A stretch of DNA of 64,000 nucleotides from UBA9611 sp965237595 (GTDB lineage Bacteria; Chloroflexota; Dehalococcoidia; Lucifugimonadales; UBA3495). The stretch is taken from assembly GCA_965237595.1 (NCBI GenBank), contig CBDEFY010000006.1:682001-746000 (forward strand). Direction: 5' to 3'. A model generated the notes under the pieces. It was not told the origin of the DNA. It did no database searches and saw only the letters and a program-made list of their open reading frames with translations. Numbering within the stretch: position 1 is the stretch's first letter; each line of letters starts with the position of its first letter. The position numbers and the translations under genes are program-made. This document shows positions 16,480 through 24,717 of this stretch, in pieces.

Positions 16480-16896
16480 ATGGCAGGATTGGACCGGACA
16501 GTGATAACCAGCAGCCAAGCGCCCCAGCCGTTGGGGGCGTATTCGCTGGGCATGAGCGTCAGTCCCGGAAAACTGCTCTACGTCGCCGGACAGGTGGGTG
16601 TGGACTCGAGCGGCAATCTGGTGGGCAAGGGCGACGCCGTGGCCCAGACGCGCCAGGTCCTGGAAAACATCGGACACATCCTGGCCGGCGCCGGCGCCGA
16701 TTTCAGCAACGTGGTCGAGTTCACAACCTACGTGGTGGGCCGTCCATCGGTCCAGGGATTTATCCAAGGCCGAAACGAGGTCTACCCAAACATCTACCCC
16801 AATGGCGACTACCCGCCCAACACCCTCTTGGTGGTGGACGGCCTGGTTAACGAGGAATTTTTGGTTGAGATAAAAGCCGTGGCCGCGCTTCCCTAG
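16480..16896 (+). CDS. Rid-family protein (RidA/YjgF-like) lacking the catalytic arginine
   Basis: Start at 16480 is fixed by AGGAGGAG 5 nt upstream. The 138-aa protein shows the Rid signature: LLYVAGQVGVDSSGN, AQTRQVLENIGHILAGAGADF, VVEFTTYVV, and VEIKAVAALP at the end. Classical RidA removes reactive enamines/imines and needs an Arg in the motif P-A-R-S near the C-terminus. Here the matching stretch reads YPPNTLLVVDGL, so Arg is Asn. It is probably a member of a Rid subgroup without imine deaminase activity. The downstream M20 hydrolase starts 50 nt later and is likely co-transcribed. Confidence 0.85.
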   Translation: MAGLDRTVITSSQAPQPLGAYSLGMSVSPGKLLYVAGQVGVDSSGNLVGKGDAVAQTRQVLENIGHILAGAGADFSNVVEFTTYVVGRPSVQGFIQGRNEVYPNIYPNGDYPPNTLLVVDGLVNEEFLVEIKAVAALP

Positions 16897-16946
16897 CATT
16901 TCAACTGATTTTGGGGGCCGGTAAATCTGCAATCCGGAGGCGCATT

Positions 16947-18041
16947 TTGGCCGATCGAGAACGGCTGGTGAAAACCCTGATAGACCTGATCAAGATTGAC
17001 AGTCCCAGCGGCGAGGAAGACGCCATGGACCTGGAGGTCAGTTCTCGGTTGGAGGCCCTGGGCCTAACGGTGTCCCACGACTCTTACAACAACGTGATTG
17101 CCAAATTGGCCGGGCAGGGTCAGCCGGTGATGCTTTCCGCCCATCTGGACACCGTGGAGCCAGGCCGGGGCATCGAGCCCATGGTTGACGGAGGCGTGCT
17201 GCGGTCCGACGGCAGCACCATCCTGGGCGGCGACTGTAAGGCGGGGGTGGCCATCGTCTTGGAGGCCCTGACGGCAGTATTGAAATCCCCTGGGGAATCG
17301 GCTGGCGGCAACCGGCCAGTCGAAGTGGTTTTCACCCGCCACGAAGAGGGCGGCTTAGTCGGAGCCCATCACCTGGACTTCAGCATGGTGTCGGCCAAAG
17401 AGGGTATCGTCTTCGATGGAGAAGGGCCTCCCAACCGAATCACCCTCTCAGCCCCGTCCCAGAACGTGGTCACCGCCCAGATAACCGGCCGCGCCGCCCA
17501 TGCCGGGTTAGAACCAGAGAAGGGCATCTCCGCCCTGCTGATTGCCGCCGATATCATGGGGCGCCTGCCCCTGGGCCGCATCGACGACGAGACCACGGCC
17601 AACATCGGCCGGCTGGAAGGGGGCCTGAAGCGCAACATAATTCCTGAACAGGCCTTTCTCGACGGCGAGTTCCGGAGCCGGAGCAACGAGAAGCTGGCGG
17701 AAATGGAACGGAAGTTTCGAGGGGTATTCGATGAGGTTGCCATCAAATACCAGGAGGCGAAGATTGACCTGGACATCGTGAACACCTACCAAGCGTACAA
17801 CGTCGATGCCGGTAGTCGGGCCGTCGCCGTCATCGGCCGGGCGTTGACAGACATGGGCCTAGAGCCCATCCTTGAGTCCACCGGCGGCGGTTCCGACGCC
17901 AACGTATTCATCGAGAAGGGCATCACGGCCATCCCGGTGGGAATTGGGGTACGGGACTTCCACACCACCTGGGAAACAGCGGTAATCTCCGAGGTGCTCC
18001 AGGGCGCGCAGATGTGCGAAGGGGTCATCCAAGGAGCTTAG
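16947..18041 (+). CDS. M20-family metallopeptidase (PepT-like)
   Basis: Start at TTG 16947 has GGAGG 6 nt upstream; a frame from 16911 is less likely. The 364-aa enzyme has all M20 zinc ligands. They are LSAHLDTVEPG (His, catalytic Asp), LGGDCKAGVA (bridging Asp), FTRHEEGGLVGAHH (catalytic Glu pair), and a late His. The lid/dimerisation insert contains AAHAGLEPEKGISAL. It resembles tripeptidase T-like proteins and acetylornithine deacetylase relatives. It follows the Rid-family gene and probably forms a two-gene unit acting on a small amide or peptide. Confidence 0.87.
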   Translation: MADRERLVKTLIDLIKIDSPSGEEDAMDLEVSSRLEALGLTVSHDSYNNVIAKLAGQGQPVMLSAHLDTVEPGRGIEPMVDGGVLRSDGSTILGGDCKAGVAIVLEALTAVLKSPGESAGGNRPVEVVFTRHEEGGLVGAHHLDFSMVSAKEGIVFDGEGPPNRITLSAPSQNVVTAQITGRAAHAGLEPEKGISALLIAADIMGRLPLGRIDDETTANIGRLEGGLKRNIIPEQAFLDGEFRSRSNEKLAEMERKFRGVFDEVAIKYQEAKIDLDIVNTYQAYNVDAGSRAVAVIGRALTDMGLEPILESTGGGSDANVFIEKGITAIPVGIGVRDFHTTWETAVISEVLQGAQMCEGVIQGA

Positions 18042-18173
18042 TGGGCAGGGTCTGTCTGGTTGACGGGAAAACCTGACGGCCTGGATAATGGATGCAGGCG
18101 GTAATGTGCGGACTAACGATAGAACTCTGTCCCGCGTACTAAAGAGGCGCAACTGACTAAAACATTCAATTCA

Positions 18174-18319
18174 ATGCCCTTCGTCATATTGTTGTTACGA
18201 TTAGGTTCAAAGAGCGGGTCAGAGGCAGTCACCATATTTTTCGAAAGGACGGCGTAGTAGAGCTGATCAATCTACAACGGGACGGAAGCAAGGCAAAGAC
18301 CTACAAGTCCGCTAAGTGA
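18174..18319 (+). pseudogene. hicA: Decayed HicA toxin gene (frameshifted)
   Basis: One frame from about 18206 reads FKERVRGSHHIFRKDG...ELINLQRDGSKAKTY and stops at TGA 18317-18319. This is the characteristic second half of HicA, an mRNA interferase with an essential His in GSHHIF. The first half is in another frame (ATG 18174: MPFVILLLRLG). Restoring one T at about 18206 would give LRLGFKERVRGSHH, a normal HicA. So a single-base deletion has killed the gene. The TGA lies 40 bp before hicB. Confidence 0.75.
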
Positions 18320-18359
18320 CAGCCATAATGTTGAGAAACGGGTACGGCAGCGAGGACTG

Positions 18360-18548
18360 ATGCACAAATATGAGATAATTCATTACTGGACCGAAGAAGA
18401 CTAGGATTTCGTGGCGGAGGTGCCAGAACTACCCGGCTGCATCGCACACGGAAAATCGCAAAAAGAGTCACTTGCCAGTGCCCAAGAAGCAGTACAATTC
18501 TGGATTGACACCGCAAAAGAGTTTGGCGATTCTATCCCGGAACCTTAA
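18360..18548 (+). pseudogene. hicB: Decayed HicB antitoxin gene (premature TAG)
   Basis: From ATG 18360 the frame reads MHKYEIIHYWTEED, then TAG (18402-18404), then DFVAEVPELPGCIAHGKSQK and on to WIDTAKEFGDSIPEP with TAA at 18546-18548. That is a full-length HicB partial RNase-H fold apart from the nonsense codon at position 15, where a Gln or Glu is usual. Toxin and antitoxin are both broken, as expected once the toxin is dead. The stretches 18042-18173 and 18549-18683 show nothing else. Confidence 0.8.
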
Positions 18549-18683
18549 AGGTCGGCGTCTGATGTTGGCCTAATCTCTACCCCCAATATAACAGGGCCAG
18601 AGCCGCCAAAGAGCGCTGGCCTGCCCGGACCTTGAACCAACGTCCTAAAATTCAGCGGCGTATATGCCGGAAGGAATATCTAG

Positions 18684-19109
18684 ATGCCAGAACAACCCAG
18701 TGAGAAAGCTATCCAGAGAATGCGGGTCTTCGTTGAAAAATACTGCGCAAAATCCGGGACCACCGTTTCGCCAGTTGAAGGGGTGACCGAGCAGGTTATC
18801 CTCGGTCTGGCCCAGAATATAGACGAGATTGGGCGGCCCTTATGTCCCTGCCGTTTCTACCCAGACAAAAAAGAAGAGATAACCCACCGCACTTGGATCT
18901 GCGCCTGCGACGACATGCAGATCTATAAATATTGCCATTGCCTGTTGTTCGTAAATAAGGACGGGTACCCCATCACTGAGTATCTCCCTGAGGGCCACGA
19001 AGCACTCGTCACGTACGGCCTGATAAAGGACCCGGAACCGGAAAAGGGACGGCCCCTAAGGGACAAATGGGAGGAAAGGGAGCAAGAGCGGATCAACCGT
19101 CCCTCCTGA
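18684..19109 (+). CDS. Ferredoxin-thioredoxin reductase catalytic beta subunit
   Basis: The 141-aa protein has the FTR-beta cysteine pattern: CAKSG near residue 21, PLCPCRFYPDKKEE, then ICACDD, then YKYCHCLLFVNKDGYP. The CPC and CHC motifs supply the 4Fe-4S cluster ligands and the redox-active disulfide used to pass electrons from ferredoxin to thioredoxin. GGAAGGA precedes the ATG. The family core is about 110 aa; the charged tail (about 115-141, KGRPLRDKWEEREQERINR) is extra. No variable subunit, thioredoxin or ferredoxin gene is adjacent. Confidence 0.88.
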   Translation: MPEQPSEKAIQRMRVFVEKYCAKSGTTVSPVEGVTEQVILGLAQNIDEIGRPLCPCRFYPDKKEEITHRTWICACDDMQIYKYCHCLLFVNKDGYPITEYLPEGHEALVTYGLIKDPEPEKGRPLRDKWEEREQERINRPS

Positions 19110-19232
19110 CCGGATGAGCCTTTGGCAGGGCCCGTCTTGTTTGTTGTGGTCCAGCGGGCAACTGACAATACGCAGCTTGGAATCGGACGCCGGTCAAAAC
19201 ATTCCGCGATGTCAACCCACCGGGGAGTTCAG

Positions 19233-20513
19233 ATGGACACGATCAACAAGAAGCGGCAGTTGGGGCGACAGGTCTCCATTGTAGGCGCAGGGTTGTCCCA
19301 ATTCGGGGCATTCCCCGACAAGGGCAGCCGGGACCTTTTTGTGGAGGCCTTCCAGGACATGGTCCAAACCATGGACGGCGGCTTCGACATCCAAGACATC
19401 GAGTGTGCCTACGTGGGCAACTACTCCTCTGACCTCTTCGAGCATCAGGGCCACACCGCGCCCATCGTGGCCGACTGGCTGGGCATAACTCCGATTCCCA
19501 TCACCCGCATCGAGAACGCCTGTGCCAGCAGCGGCAGCGCCCTGAGGGAAGGCGTGATGGCCATCGCCAGCGGCATGTACGACGTAGTCCTGGTGGGCGG
19601 CATGGAGAAGATGACCAACCTACCCACAGAAGGCGTCACCGACGTGTTGGCGTCGGCGGCCGACGGACTCTACGAGGTGCCCGCCGGGTTGACTTTCCCC
19701 GGCATCTTCGGCGCCATCGCCAAGGCCCACATGGACCGCTACGAGACCAACCTTGACCACCTGTTGAAGGTCGCCATCAAGAACCACGACAACGGCGCTC
19801 TCAATCCAATGGCCCAGTTCCAACAGACCGTCACCGACATGATGGAGCGCCGGAAGGCCCGGGCCCAGGAGCGAGGCCAGACGGTGCCCGATTGGCAGAC
19901 TGACATGGATTTCCTAAATGATGCCCAGGCCAACCCCTGGATCGCCTGGCCCCTGCGTCTATACGACTGCGCACCAATCACCGACGGCGCGTCCTGCGTG
20001 CTGCTGGTGTCGGAGGAGATCGCCCACAATTTCACCGACAGACCCATTAGTATTGCGGGCATCGGACAGGCCACCGGCAAACCGCTCCACGACTCCGATG
20101 AAATGACATCGTTGTCCGCCGCCAAGGCTGCTTCCCAGCAGGCGTACGACATGGCCGGCATCACCGCCTCGGACATCGACCTTGCGGAGGTCCATGACTG
20201 CTTCACTATCGCCGAGATCGTGGCCAGCGAGGACCTGGGATTCTTCGCTCCGGGCGAGGGCCCGCGGGCGGTGGACGAAGGACGGACCGCCCTGGACGGA
20301 GACTACCCCATCAATACCTCGGGCGGCTTGAAAGCCAAGGGACACCCGGTGGGCGCGTCGGGCGTCGGACAGGTCGTCGAGATCTACCACCAATTGCGGG
20401 GCGAGGCCGGGGAACGCCAGGTGAAAAAGGCCAACCCGACGGTGGGTCTAACCCACAACGTGGGCGGCACCGGAGGCACCTGCGTGGTCAACATACTGCG
20501 GCGGGAGTCGTAA
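19233..20513 (+). CDS. SCPx-type thiolase (acetyl-CoA acyltransferase-like)
   Basis: Start at ATG 19233 is chosen for GGGAG 5 nt upstream; earlier in-frame codons exist from 19122. The 426-aa protein has the nucleophile region NACASSGSALREG, the catalytic His in EVHDCFTIAEI, and KAKGHPVGASG. The final Gly-rich loop reads HNVGGTGGTCVV. This is the SCP2/SCPx thiolase subclass, which often cleaves branched or steroid side-chain 3-ketoacyl-CoAs. The following OB-fold zinc protein overlaps nearly end to start, the usual partner arrangement. Confidence 0.87.
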   Translation: MDTINKKRQLGRQVSIVGAGLSQFGAFPDKGSRDLFVEAFQDMVQTMDGGFDIQDIECAYVGNYSSDLFEHQGHTAPIVADWLGITPIPITRIENACASSGSALREGVMAIASGMYDVVLVGGMEKMTNLPTEGVTDVLASAADGLYEVPAGLTFPGIFGAIAKAHMDRYETNLDHLLKVAIKNHDNGALNPMAQFQQTVTDMMERRKARAQERGQTVPDWQTDMDFLNDAQANPWIAWPLRLYDCAPITDGASCVLLVSEEIAHNFTDRPISIAGIGQATGKPLHDSDEMTSLSAAKAASQQAYDMAGITASDIDLAEVHDCFTIAEIVASEDLGFFAPGEGPRAVDEGRTALDGDYPINTSGGLKAKGHPVGASGVGQVVEIYHQLRGEAGERQVKKANPTVGLTHNVGGTGGTCVVNILRRES

Positions 20514-20515
20514 CG

Positions 20516-20923
20516 GTGGCCAGTGAATTCAATTCCAGCGCCTTCTACAAAAAGCTTAAGGAGGATGGAAAGCTCGTCGGCGTGAGGTGTAAGGCCTGCG
20601 GTCACCTGTCCCCGGAGCCCCGCCCCATGTGCCCGGAGTGCCACGGGTTCGACATGGAATGGCACCAGTTCAGCGGCAAGGCCAAGCTCAGCACCTTCAC
20701 CTGCATCTCGGTGGTCCCCGTACTCATGGCCGAGAAAGGATACGGACGGGACAAGCCCTACTGCAGCGGAATTGTCACCCTTGAAGAGGGCCCCCGCATC
20801 AGCGCCAGGATCACCGGGGTCGATGGCAACAATCCCCAGGACATCAAGACGGGAATGGACGTAGTCTTGGACCTTGATGACCTGGACGCGGAGCACCCAT
20901 CCCTGGCCTTCAAGCCCGCCTAA
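20516..20923 (+). CDS. Zn-ribbon OB-fold acyl-CoA-associated protein (DUF35 family)
   Basis: GTG start at 20516, two bases after the thiolase stop. The 135-aa protein has an N-terminal helix (SAFYKKLKEDGKLVGVRC), a four-Cys ribbon CKACG...MCPECHG (about residues 25-43), and a C-terminal OB fold (LSTFTCISVVPVLM, GIVTLEEGPRISARITG). Such DUF35 proteins form complexes with SCPx thiolases or act as acyl-CoA hydratases. Together with the upstream gene it points to degradation of an unusual acyl chain. Confidence 0.85.
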   Translation: MASEFNSSAFYKKLKEDGKLVGVRCKACGHLSPEPRPMCPECHGFDMEWHQFSGKAKLSTFTCISVVPVLMAEKGYGRDKPYCSGIVTLEEGPRISARITGVDGNNPQDIKTGMDVVLDLDDLDAEHPSLAFKPA

Positions 20924-20954
20924 GAGGGTCGGTGGCGCCCGACATTGTTCGCAA

Positions 20955-20993
20955 AAGAGAAACGCCCGGTTGATAAGGCCGGGCGTTTCTCTT
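20955..20993 (+). terminator. Strong hairpin terminator after the thiolase/OB-fold pair
   Basis: A 15-bp perfect stem (20955-20969 with 20979-20993) has a 9-nt loop; the 3' arm ends TTTCTCTT. It closes the plus-strand unit. Confidence 0.8.
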
Positions 20994-21138
20994 GCTTGGT
21001 TCACCGCTCGTTGCGGACGTTTTAACCACCGGTCCACCGCGGTAAGGGGCGTCACAGCGTTCCCTTCACTACTCCGCCAGGGCGCATTTTCGCGTCATGC
21101 CCGGGACGTTACAGAATCGAGCGGCGGCCTGCGTTTGA

Positions 21139-21567
21139 TTAATCGAAGCCGCGGGTGCCGACCCAACCGTGCTGGGAGACGTCAATCATCTCTCCGTTGG
21201 GACCGGTGTACTTGATCTCGACGTTGGCGTGGCGGGGGTTGTCACCCATGCCCACGCCCAAGGCATTGTTGACCTCGTCCATGGGGGCGGAGTTGTTGGC
21301 GGCCATCTTCTTCTCCACGTCATCCAGGTCCTCGACCTCAAAGCCGATGTGGTGGATGCCGCTATAGTCTTTGCCGCGCTCTCCGGCCACCGCGTCGTTC
21401 TGGAAGTCCAGAATAGCCATGTTGACATTGCCGTCGCTGAGGAAATAGCCATTGGCGTTGGCGCTTTCCAGCTTCGCAATCTCGCGCAGTCCAAACACGT
21501 CCTTGTAAAATGCAGCGGTCTTGTCCGCGTCTTGAGTGGCAATGGCGATGTGCTTAATCTTGGGCAT
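21139..21567 (-). CDS. VOC/glyoxalase-superfamily protein
   Basis: ATG at 21567 gives 142 aa starting MPKIKHIAIATQDADKTAAFY, the typical first half of a vicinal-oxygen-chelate domain; GAGAGG precedes it. The second half has GIHHIGFEVEDLDDVEKKM and ends with NGEMIDVSQHGWVG. Metal-ligand candidates are His in KHIA, Glu/Asp in MAILD, His in IHHIGF, and Glu in GEMIDV. Glyoxalase I, methylmalonyl-CoA epimerase and dioxygenases share this fold, and I cannot choose between them. Confidence 0.8.
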   Translation of the reverse strand: MPKIKHIAIATQDADKTAAFYKDVFGLREIAKLESANANGYFLSDGNVNMAILDFQNDAVAGERGKDYSGIHHIGFEVEDLDDVEKKMAANNSAPMDEVNNALGVGMGDNPRHANVEIKYTGPNGEMIDVSQHGWVGTRGFD

Positions 21568-21884
21568 TTCGCAACCTCTCCTGCCGGTATTTGCTTGAAT
21601 TCTCTCAGGCGCCGCGCCTGGATTAACCAAAGATACCACTATTTCCCGGTTGGTGTCACTTTGGCCGCCACAACATCTTGGGACTCGGTCGCAGGCGGCC
21701 AGGCCCGTCCCTTGACACCTGCCCATGACCCCCGGTTTCCCCGCGTCCGAGCCTGCGTGATAGAATGGTTCCGGCCCCCGATGTTGGAAGGCTCATGGGC
21801 CCAGTTGCTTCGCGGACCTAAGAGTTCCGGATGTCCGGCCGGATGTCAGAACGGACGATTCGGGACACTACGGAGGATGTAACG

Positions 21885-23057
21885 ATGGCGGTCCCATCAC
21901 GCATGAAATTTGGCGTCTTCATGGCTCCCTTCCACCGGGTGGGCGAAAACCCCACTCTGGCCCTGGAAAGGGACCTGGAGCTTCTGCAATGGCTGGATAC
22001 CCTGGGCTTCGACGAGGCGTATATCGGCGAGCACCATAGCGCCGGATGGGAGACCATCGCATCGCCCGAGTTGTTTATGGCCACCGCCGCCGAACGCACC
22101 CGCCACATCCGGCTGGGCACCGGTGTAACCAGTCTTCCGTACCACCATCCTTTCATGGTGGCCAACCGCATAGTCCTACTCGACCATCTGACCAGGGGCC
22201 GGGTGATACTGGGTTGTGGCCCCGGCGCCCTCGCTTCCGATGCACTGATGCTGGGCATCAAACCCGAGCGGCAGCGGGCAATGATGGAAGAGTCGTTGGA
22301 CGTCATCGTGCGGCTCATGTCCGACTCCGAGCCCTTCTCCTGCAAGACCGACTGGTTTGAGATGAACGAGGCGGTGCTTCAACTGCGCCCCTACCAGGAC
22401 CCTATTGTCCCCATCGCCGTGGCGTCGGTGGAATCGCCCGCCGGCGTCACCCTGGCTGGCAAACACGGGGCATCAGTCCTGTCGTTGAGCGTGCCCAGGG
22501 ACACCATCCGTAAGACCTCCCTGGCCGCGCTTTGGTCCATCGCCGAGGAGACCGCGGCCGAGCACGGCAAGACCATGCACCGGGAAGACTGGGGCATAGT
22601 CATGGGCATGCACCTGGCGGACACCAAGGAGCAGGCCATGAAAGACATCCGCGAGAGCAGCGCCAGGTTGGTCACCGAGTACTTTGGCCAGACGCTGGGC
22701 AACCCGGTGCCCGACGTGCCCCGTGACCAGATTGTGGATTATATGGTGGACCACAACCAGTGGATCGTCGGCACCCCCGACGACTGCATCGCCGGCATCG
22801 AGCGGCTCCAGGATCTTACAGGCGGCTTCGGCAAGTTCATGATACGGGTCGAGGATTGGGCCCCCCGAGACCAGATTCACCGCAGCTATGAACTCCTGGC
22901 GCGCTATGTGATGCCCCATTTCCAGGGAAGTTTAGAAGGTATTCGCATCTCCCGCGATTGGGCCAGCGAGCGCCGTGAGGACCTCCAGCAGAACCGGTAC
23001 GCCGGGATCAAGGCCGCCACTGACCGGTTCGACGCCAGCAGGAGCAACGGGAGGTAG
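21885..23057 (+). CDS. LLM-class flavin-dependent monooxygenase
   Basis: Start at 21885, with GGAGG about 8 nt upstream (an earlier in-frame start at 21831 is less likely). The 390-aa TIM-barrel protein begins MAVPSRMKFGVFMAPFHRVG. It contains FDEAYIGEHHSAGWE, RTRHIRLGTGV and LTRGRVILGCGPG, all typical of luciferase-like FMN- or F420-dependent oxidoreductases. Length and pattern resemble the limonene monooxygenase/alkanal monooxygenase subgroup. It is one of four such genes in the window, one of them broken. A terminator follows directly. Confidence 0.86.
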   Translation: MAVPSRMKFGVFMAPFHRVGENPTLALERDLELLQWLDTLGFDEAYIGEHHSAGWETIASPELFMATAAERTRHIRLGTGVTSLPYHHPFMVANRIVLLDHLTRGRVILGCGPGALASDALMLGIKPERQRAMMEESLDVIVRLMSDSEPFSCKTDWFEMNEAVLQLRPYQDPIVPIAVASVESPAGVTLAGKHGASVLSLSVPRDTIRKTSLAALWSIAEETAAEHGKTMHREDWGIVMGMHLADTKEQAMKDIRESSARLVTEYFGQTLGNPVPDVPRDQIVDYMVDHNQWIVGTPDDCIAGIERLQDLTGGFGKFMIRVEDWAPRDQIHRSYELLARYVMPHFQGSLEGIRISRDWASERREDLQQNRYAGIKAATDRFDASRSNGR

Positions 23058-23060
23058 CTA

Positions 23061-23083
23061 ATAGCTTTCGGCTATCGGTTTTT
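23061..23083 (+). terminator. Intrinsic terminator after the LLM monooxygenase
   Basis: ATAGC (23061-23065) and GCTAT (23071-23075) enclose TTTCG, followed by CGG and TTTTT. The short stem makes it moderate in strength. Confidence 0.5.
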
Positions 23084-23270
23084 AGAGGAAGCGATTAGGG
23101 CGTCACGATGAATCGGGGCGCCGTTTTTGCGATGAATCTCTAAGGCTGCACGGTTCGTAGATTCCATGACGGTCTGTTATATTTTTCTTAGGCAAATAAT
23201 GGATCTCTGAATAACAACAGTTTGGGCCAATTTGGCCGGCTCCGGTCGCGGCCCGACAAGGTAGTCCCCC

Positions 23271-24713
23271 ATGCGCAAAACAAAGATCATGGTCACCATC
23301 GGCCCGTCCTCCAATGACCTGGACATCTTGGACCAGCTCATCGCCGAGGGCATCGACTGCGCCCGGCTGAATTTCTCCCACGGGACCCTGGACGAACACG
23401 CCGAGGTGATTGCCAACATCCGGCGGCTATCCCAAAAACACGGGCGGCCGGTGGCTATCTTCCAAGACCTGGGCGGCATCAAGCTGCGCCTGGGCCGTCT
23501 GGAAGAGCCGGTATTGCTGAACCCGGGCGACGATGTGAGCCTGGTCCCAGAGCGCGAAACCCAAGAACCTGGCGTGTTGCCCTTCCCCCAGCCGGGGGTA
23601 TTCAAGAACATCTCGCCCGGCCACAACATATTCATCGCCGATGGCACAGTCCGGCTGGTGGTCAAAGCGGCCAGTCCCTCCAGGGTTGAGGCCACCGTCC
23701 TCTCTTCAGGTGTCATCTCGTCATACAAAGGAGTGAATCTGCCCGGCGTACCCATCGACGACCCGGTCTTGACCGAGCAGGACAAGATTGCGATCCAATT
23801 CGGCGTCGAGCACGGGGTCGATTGGGTCGGTCTGTCATTCGTGCGCACCGCCGACGACATCCTCTACGCCCGGGAGCACCTGAACGCCGCCGGCAGCAAG
23901 GCGCTGATCATGGCCAAGCTGGAGCGGGGCGAAGGTGTCGACAACATCGACTCCATCCTGCCCGAGGTCGACGGCATCATGGTGGCCAGGGGAGACTTGG
24001 GCGTGGAGATTCCCATGGAACGGGTGCCCATCGTCCAGAAGCAACTGGTTGCAAAGTCCAATGAGGCAGGCAAGGTCTCGGTCATCGCCACCCAGATGCT
24101 CTGGTCCATGGTGGTCGCCCCGGTGCCGACCAGGGCTGAGATCTCTGACGTGACCAACGCCGTTCTGGACCGTTGCGACGCCATCATGCTCTCCGATGAG
24201 ACGGCGGTGGGCCAGCACCCCCTTGAAGCCTTCAAGGTGGCCAACGCCACCGTTATGGAGACCGAAACCATCTACTCCTACTTTAGCGACCTGGGTTCCA
24301 GGGACCGCACCCAGGCCATTTCCGCCGCCGCCGCGCGGCTGGTACGTTCCCTCGGCTCCAAACCGGTGGTGGTGACCAGCACCGGGCGGGCAGCATTGGA
24401 GCTGGCCAGGTTTCGGCCCAACGCCGACATCCTGGCTTTTTCCCACGATGCGGCCGTGCTTCAGAAGCTGTGCCTGGGCTGGGGAATCCTTCCGGGCGGC
24501 GTTATCCCTCCCCAACAGGACATTGCTGAGTTGGTAGCTTCGATTATTAGGGCGGGGTTAGATGGCGGGGTAATCGAAGAGACCGACGTGGTGACCATCG
24601 TCCATGGCTTCCTGCCCGGTGTGTCGGGCACCACCAACGCTGTACAGGTGCTGGACATGCGGGAATACCTGACCCATATCAAGGAAGAGCGCACAGCCGC
24701 AGCTAAGAAGTAG
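23271..24713 (+). CDS. pyk: Pyruvate kinase, divergent
   Basis: The 480-aa enzyme makes pyruvate and ATP from PEP and ADP. Recognisable blocks are KTKIMVTIGPSS, ARLNFSHG, the signature region LIMAKLERGEGVDNID, MVARGDLGVEIPMERVP and PTRAEISDVTNAVLDRCDAI. A C-terminal allosteric-type domain follows. It departs from consensus at normally invariant spots: MLESM reads MLWSM, SGETA reads SDETA, and the D-x-K-G-P-K/E-I-R region reads DLGGIKLRLG. It may have altered metal or regulatory properties. The lipoprotein gene starts 4 nt after its stop. Confidence 0.88.
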   Translation: MRKTKIMVTIGPSSNDLDILDQLIAEGIDCARLNFSHGTLDEHAEVIANIRRLSQKHGRPVAIFQDLGGIKLRLGRLEEPVLLNPGDDVSLVPERETQEPGVLPFPQPGVFKNISPGHNIFIADGTVRLVVKAASPSRVEATVLSSGVISSYKGVNLPGVPIDDPVLTEQDKIAIQFGVEHGVDWVGLSFVRTADDILYAREHLNAAGSKALIMAKLERGEGVDNIDSILPEVDGIMVARGDLGVEIPMERVPIVQKQLVAKSNEAGKVSVIATQMLWSMVVAPVPTRAEISDVTNAVLDRCDAIMLSDETAVGQHPLEAFKVANATVMETETIYSYFSDLGSRDRTQAISAAAARLVRSLGSKPVVVTSTGRAALELARFRPNADILAFSHDAAVLQKLCLGWGILPGGVIPPQQDIAELVASIIRAGLDGGVIEETDVVTIVHGFLPGVSGTTNAVQVLDMREYLTHIKEERTAAAKK

Positions 24714-24717
24714 TCCC

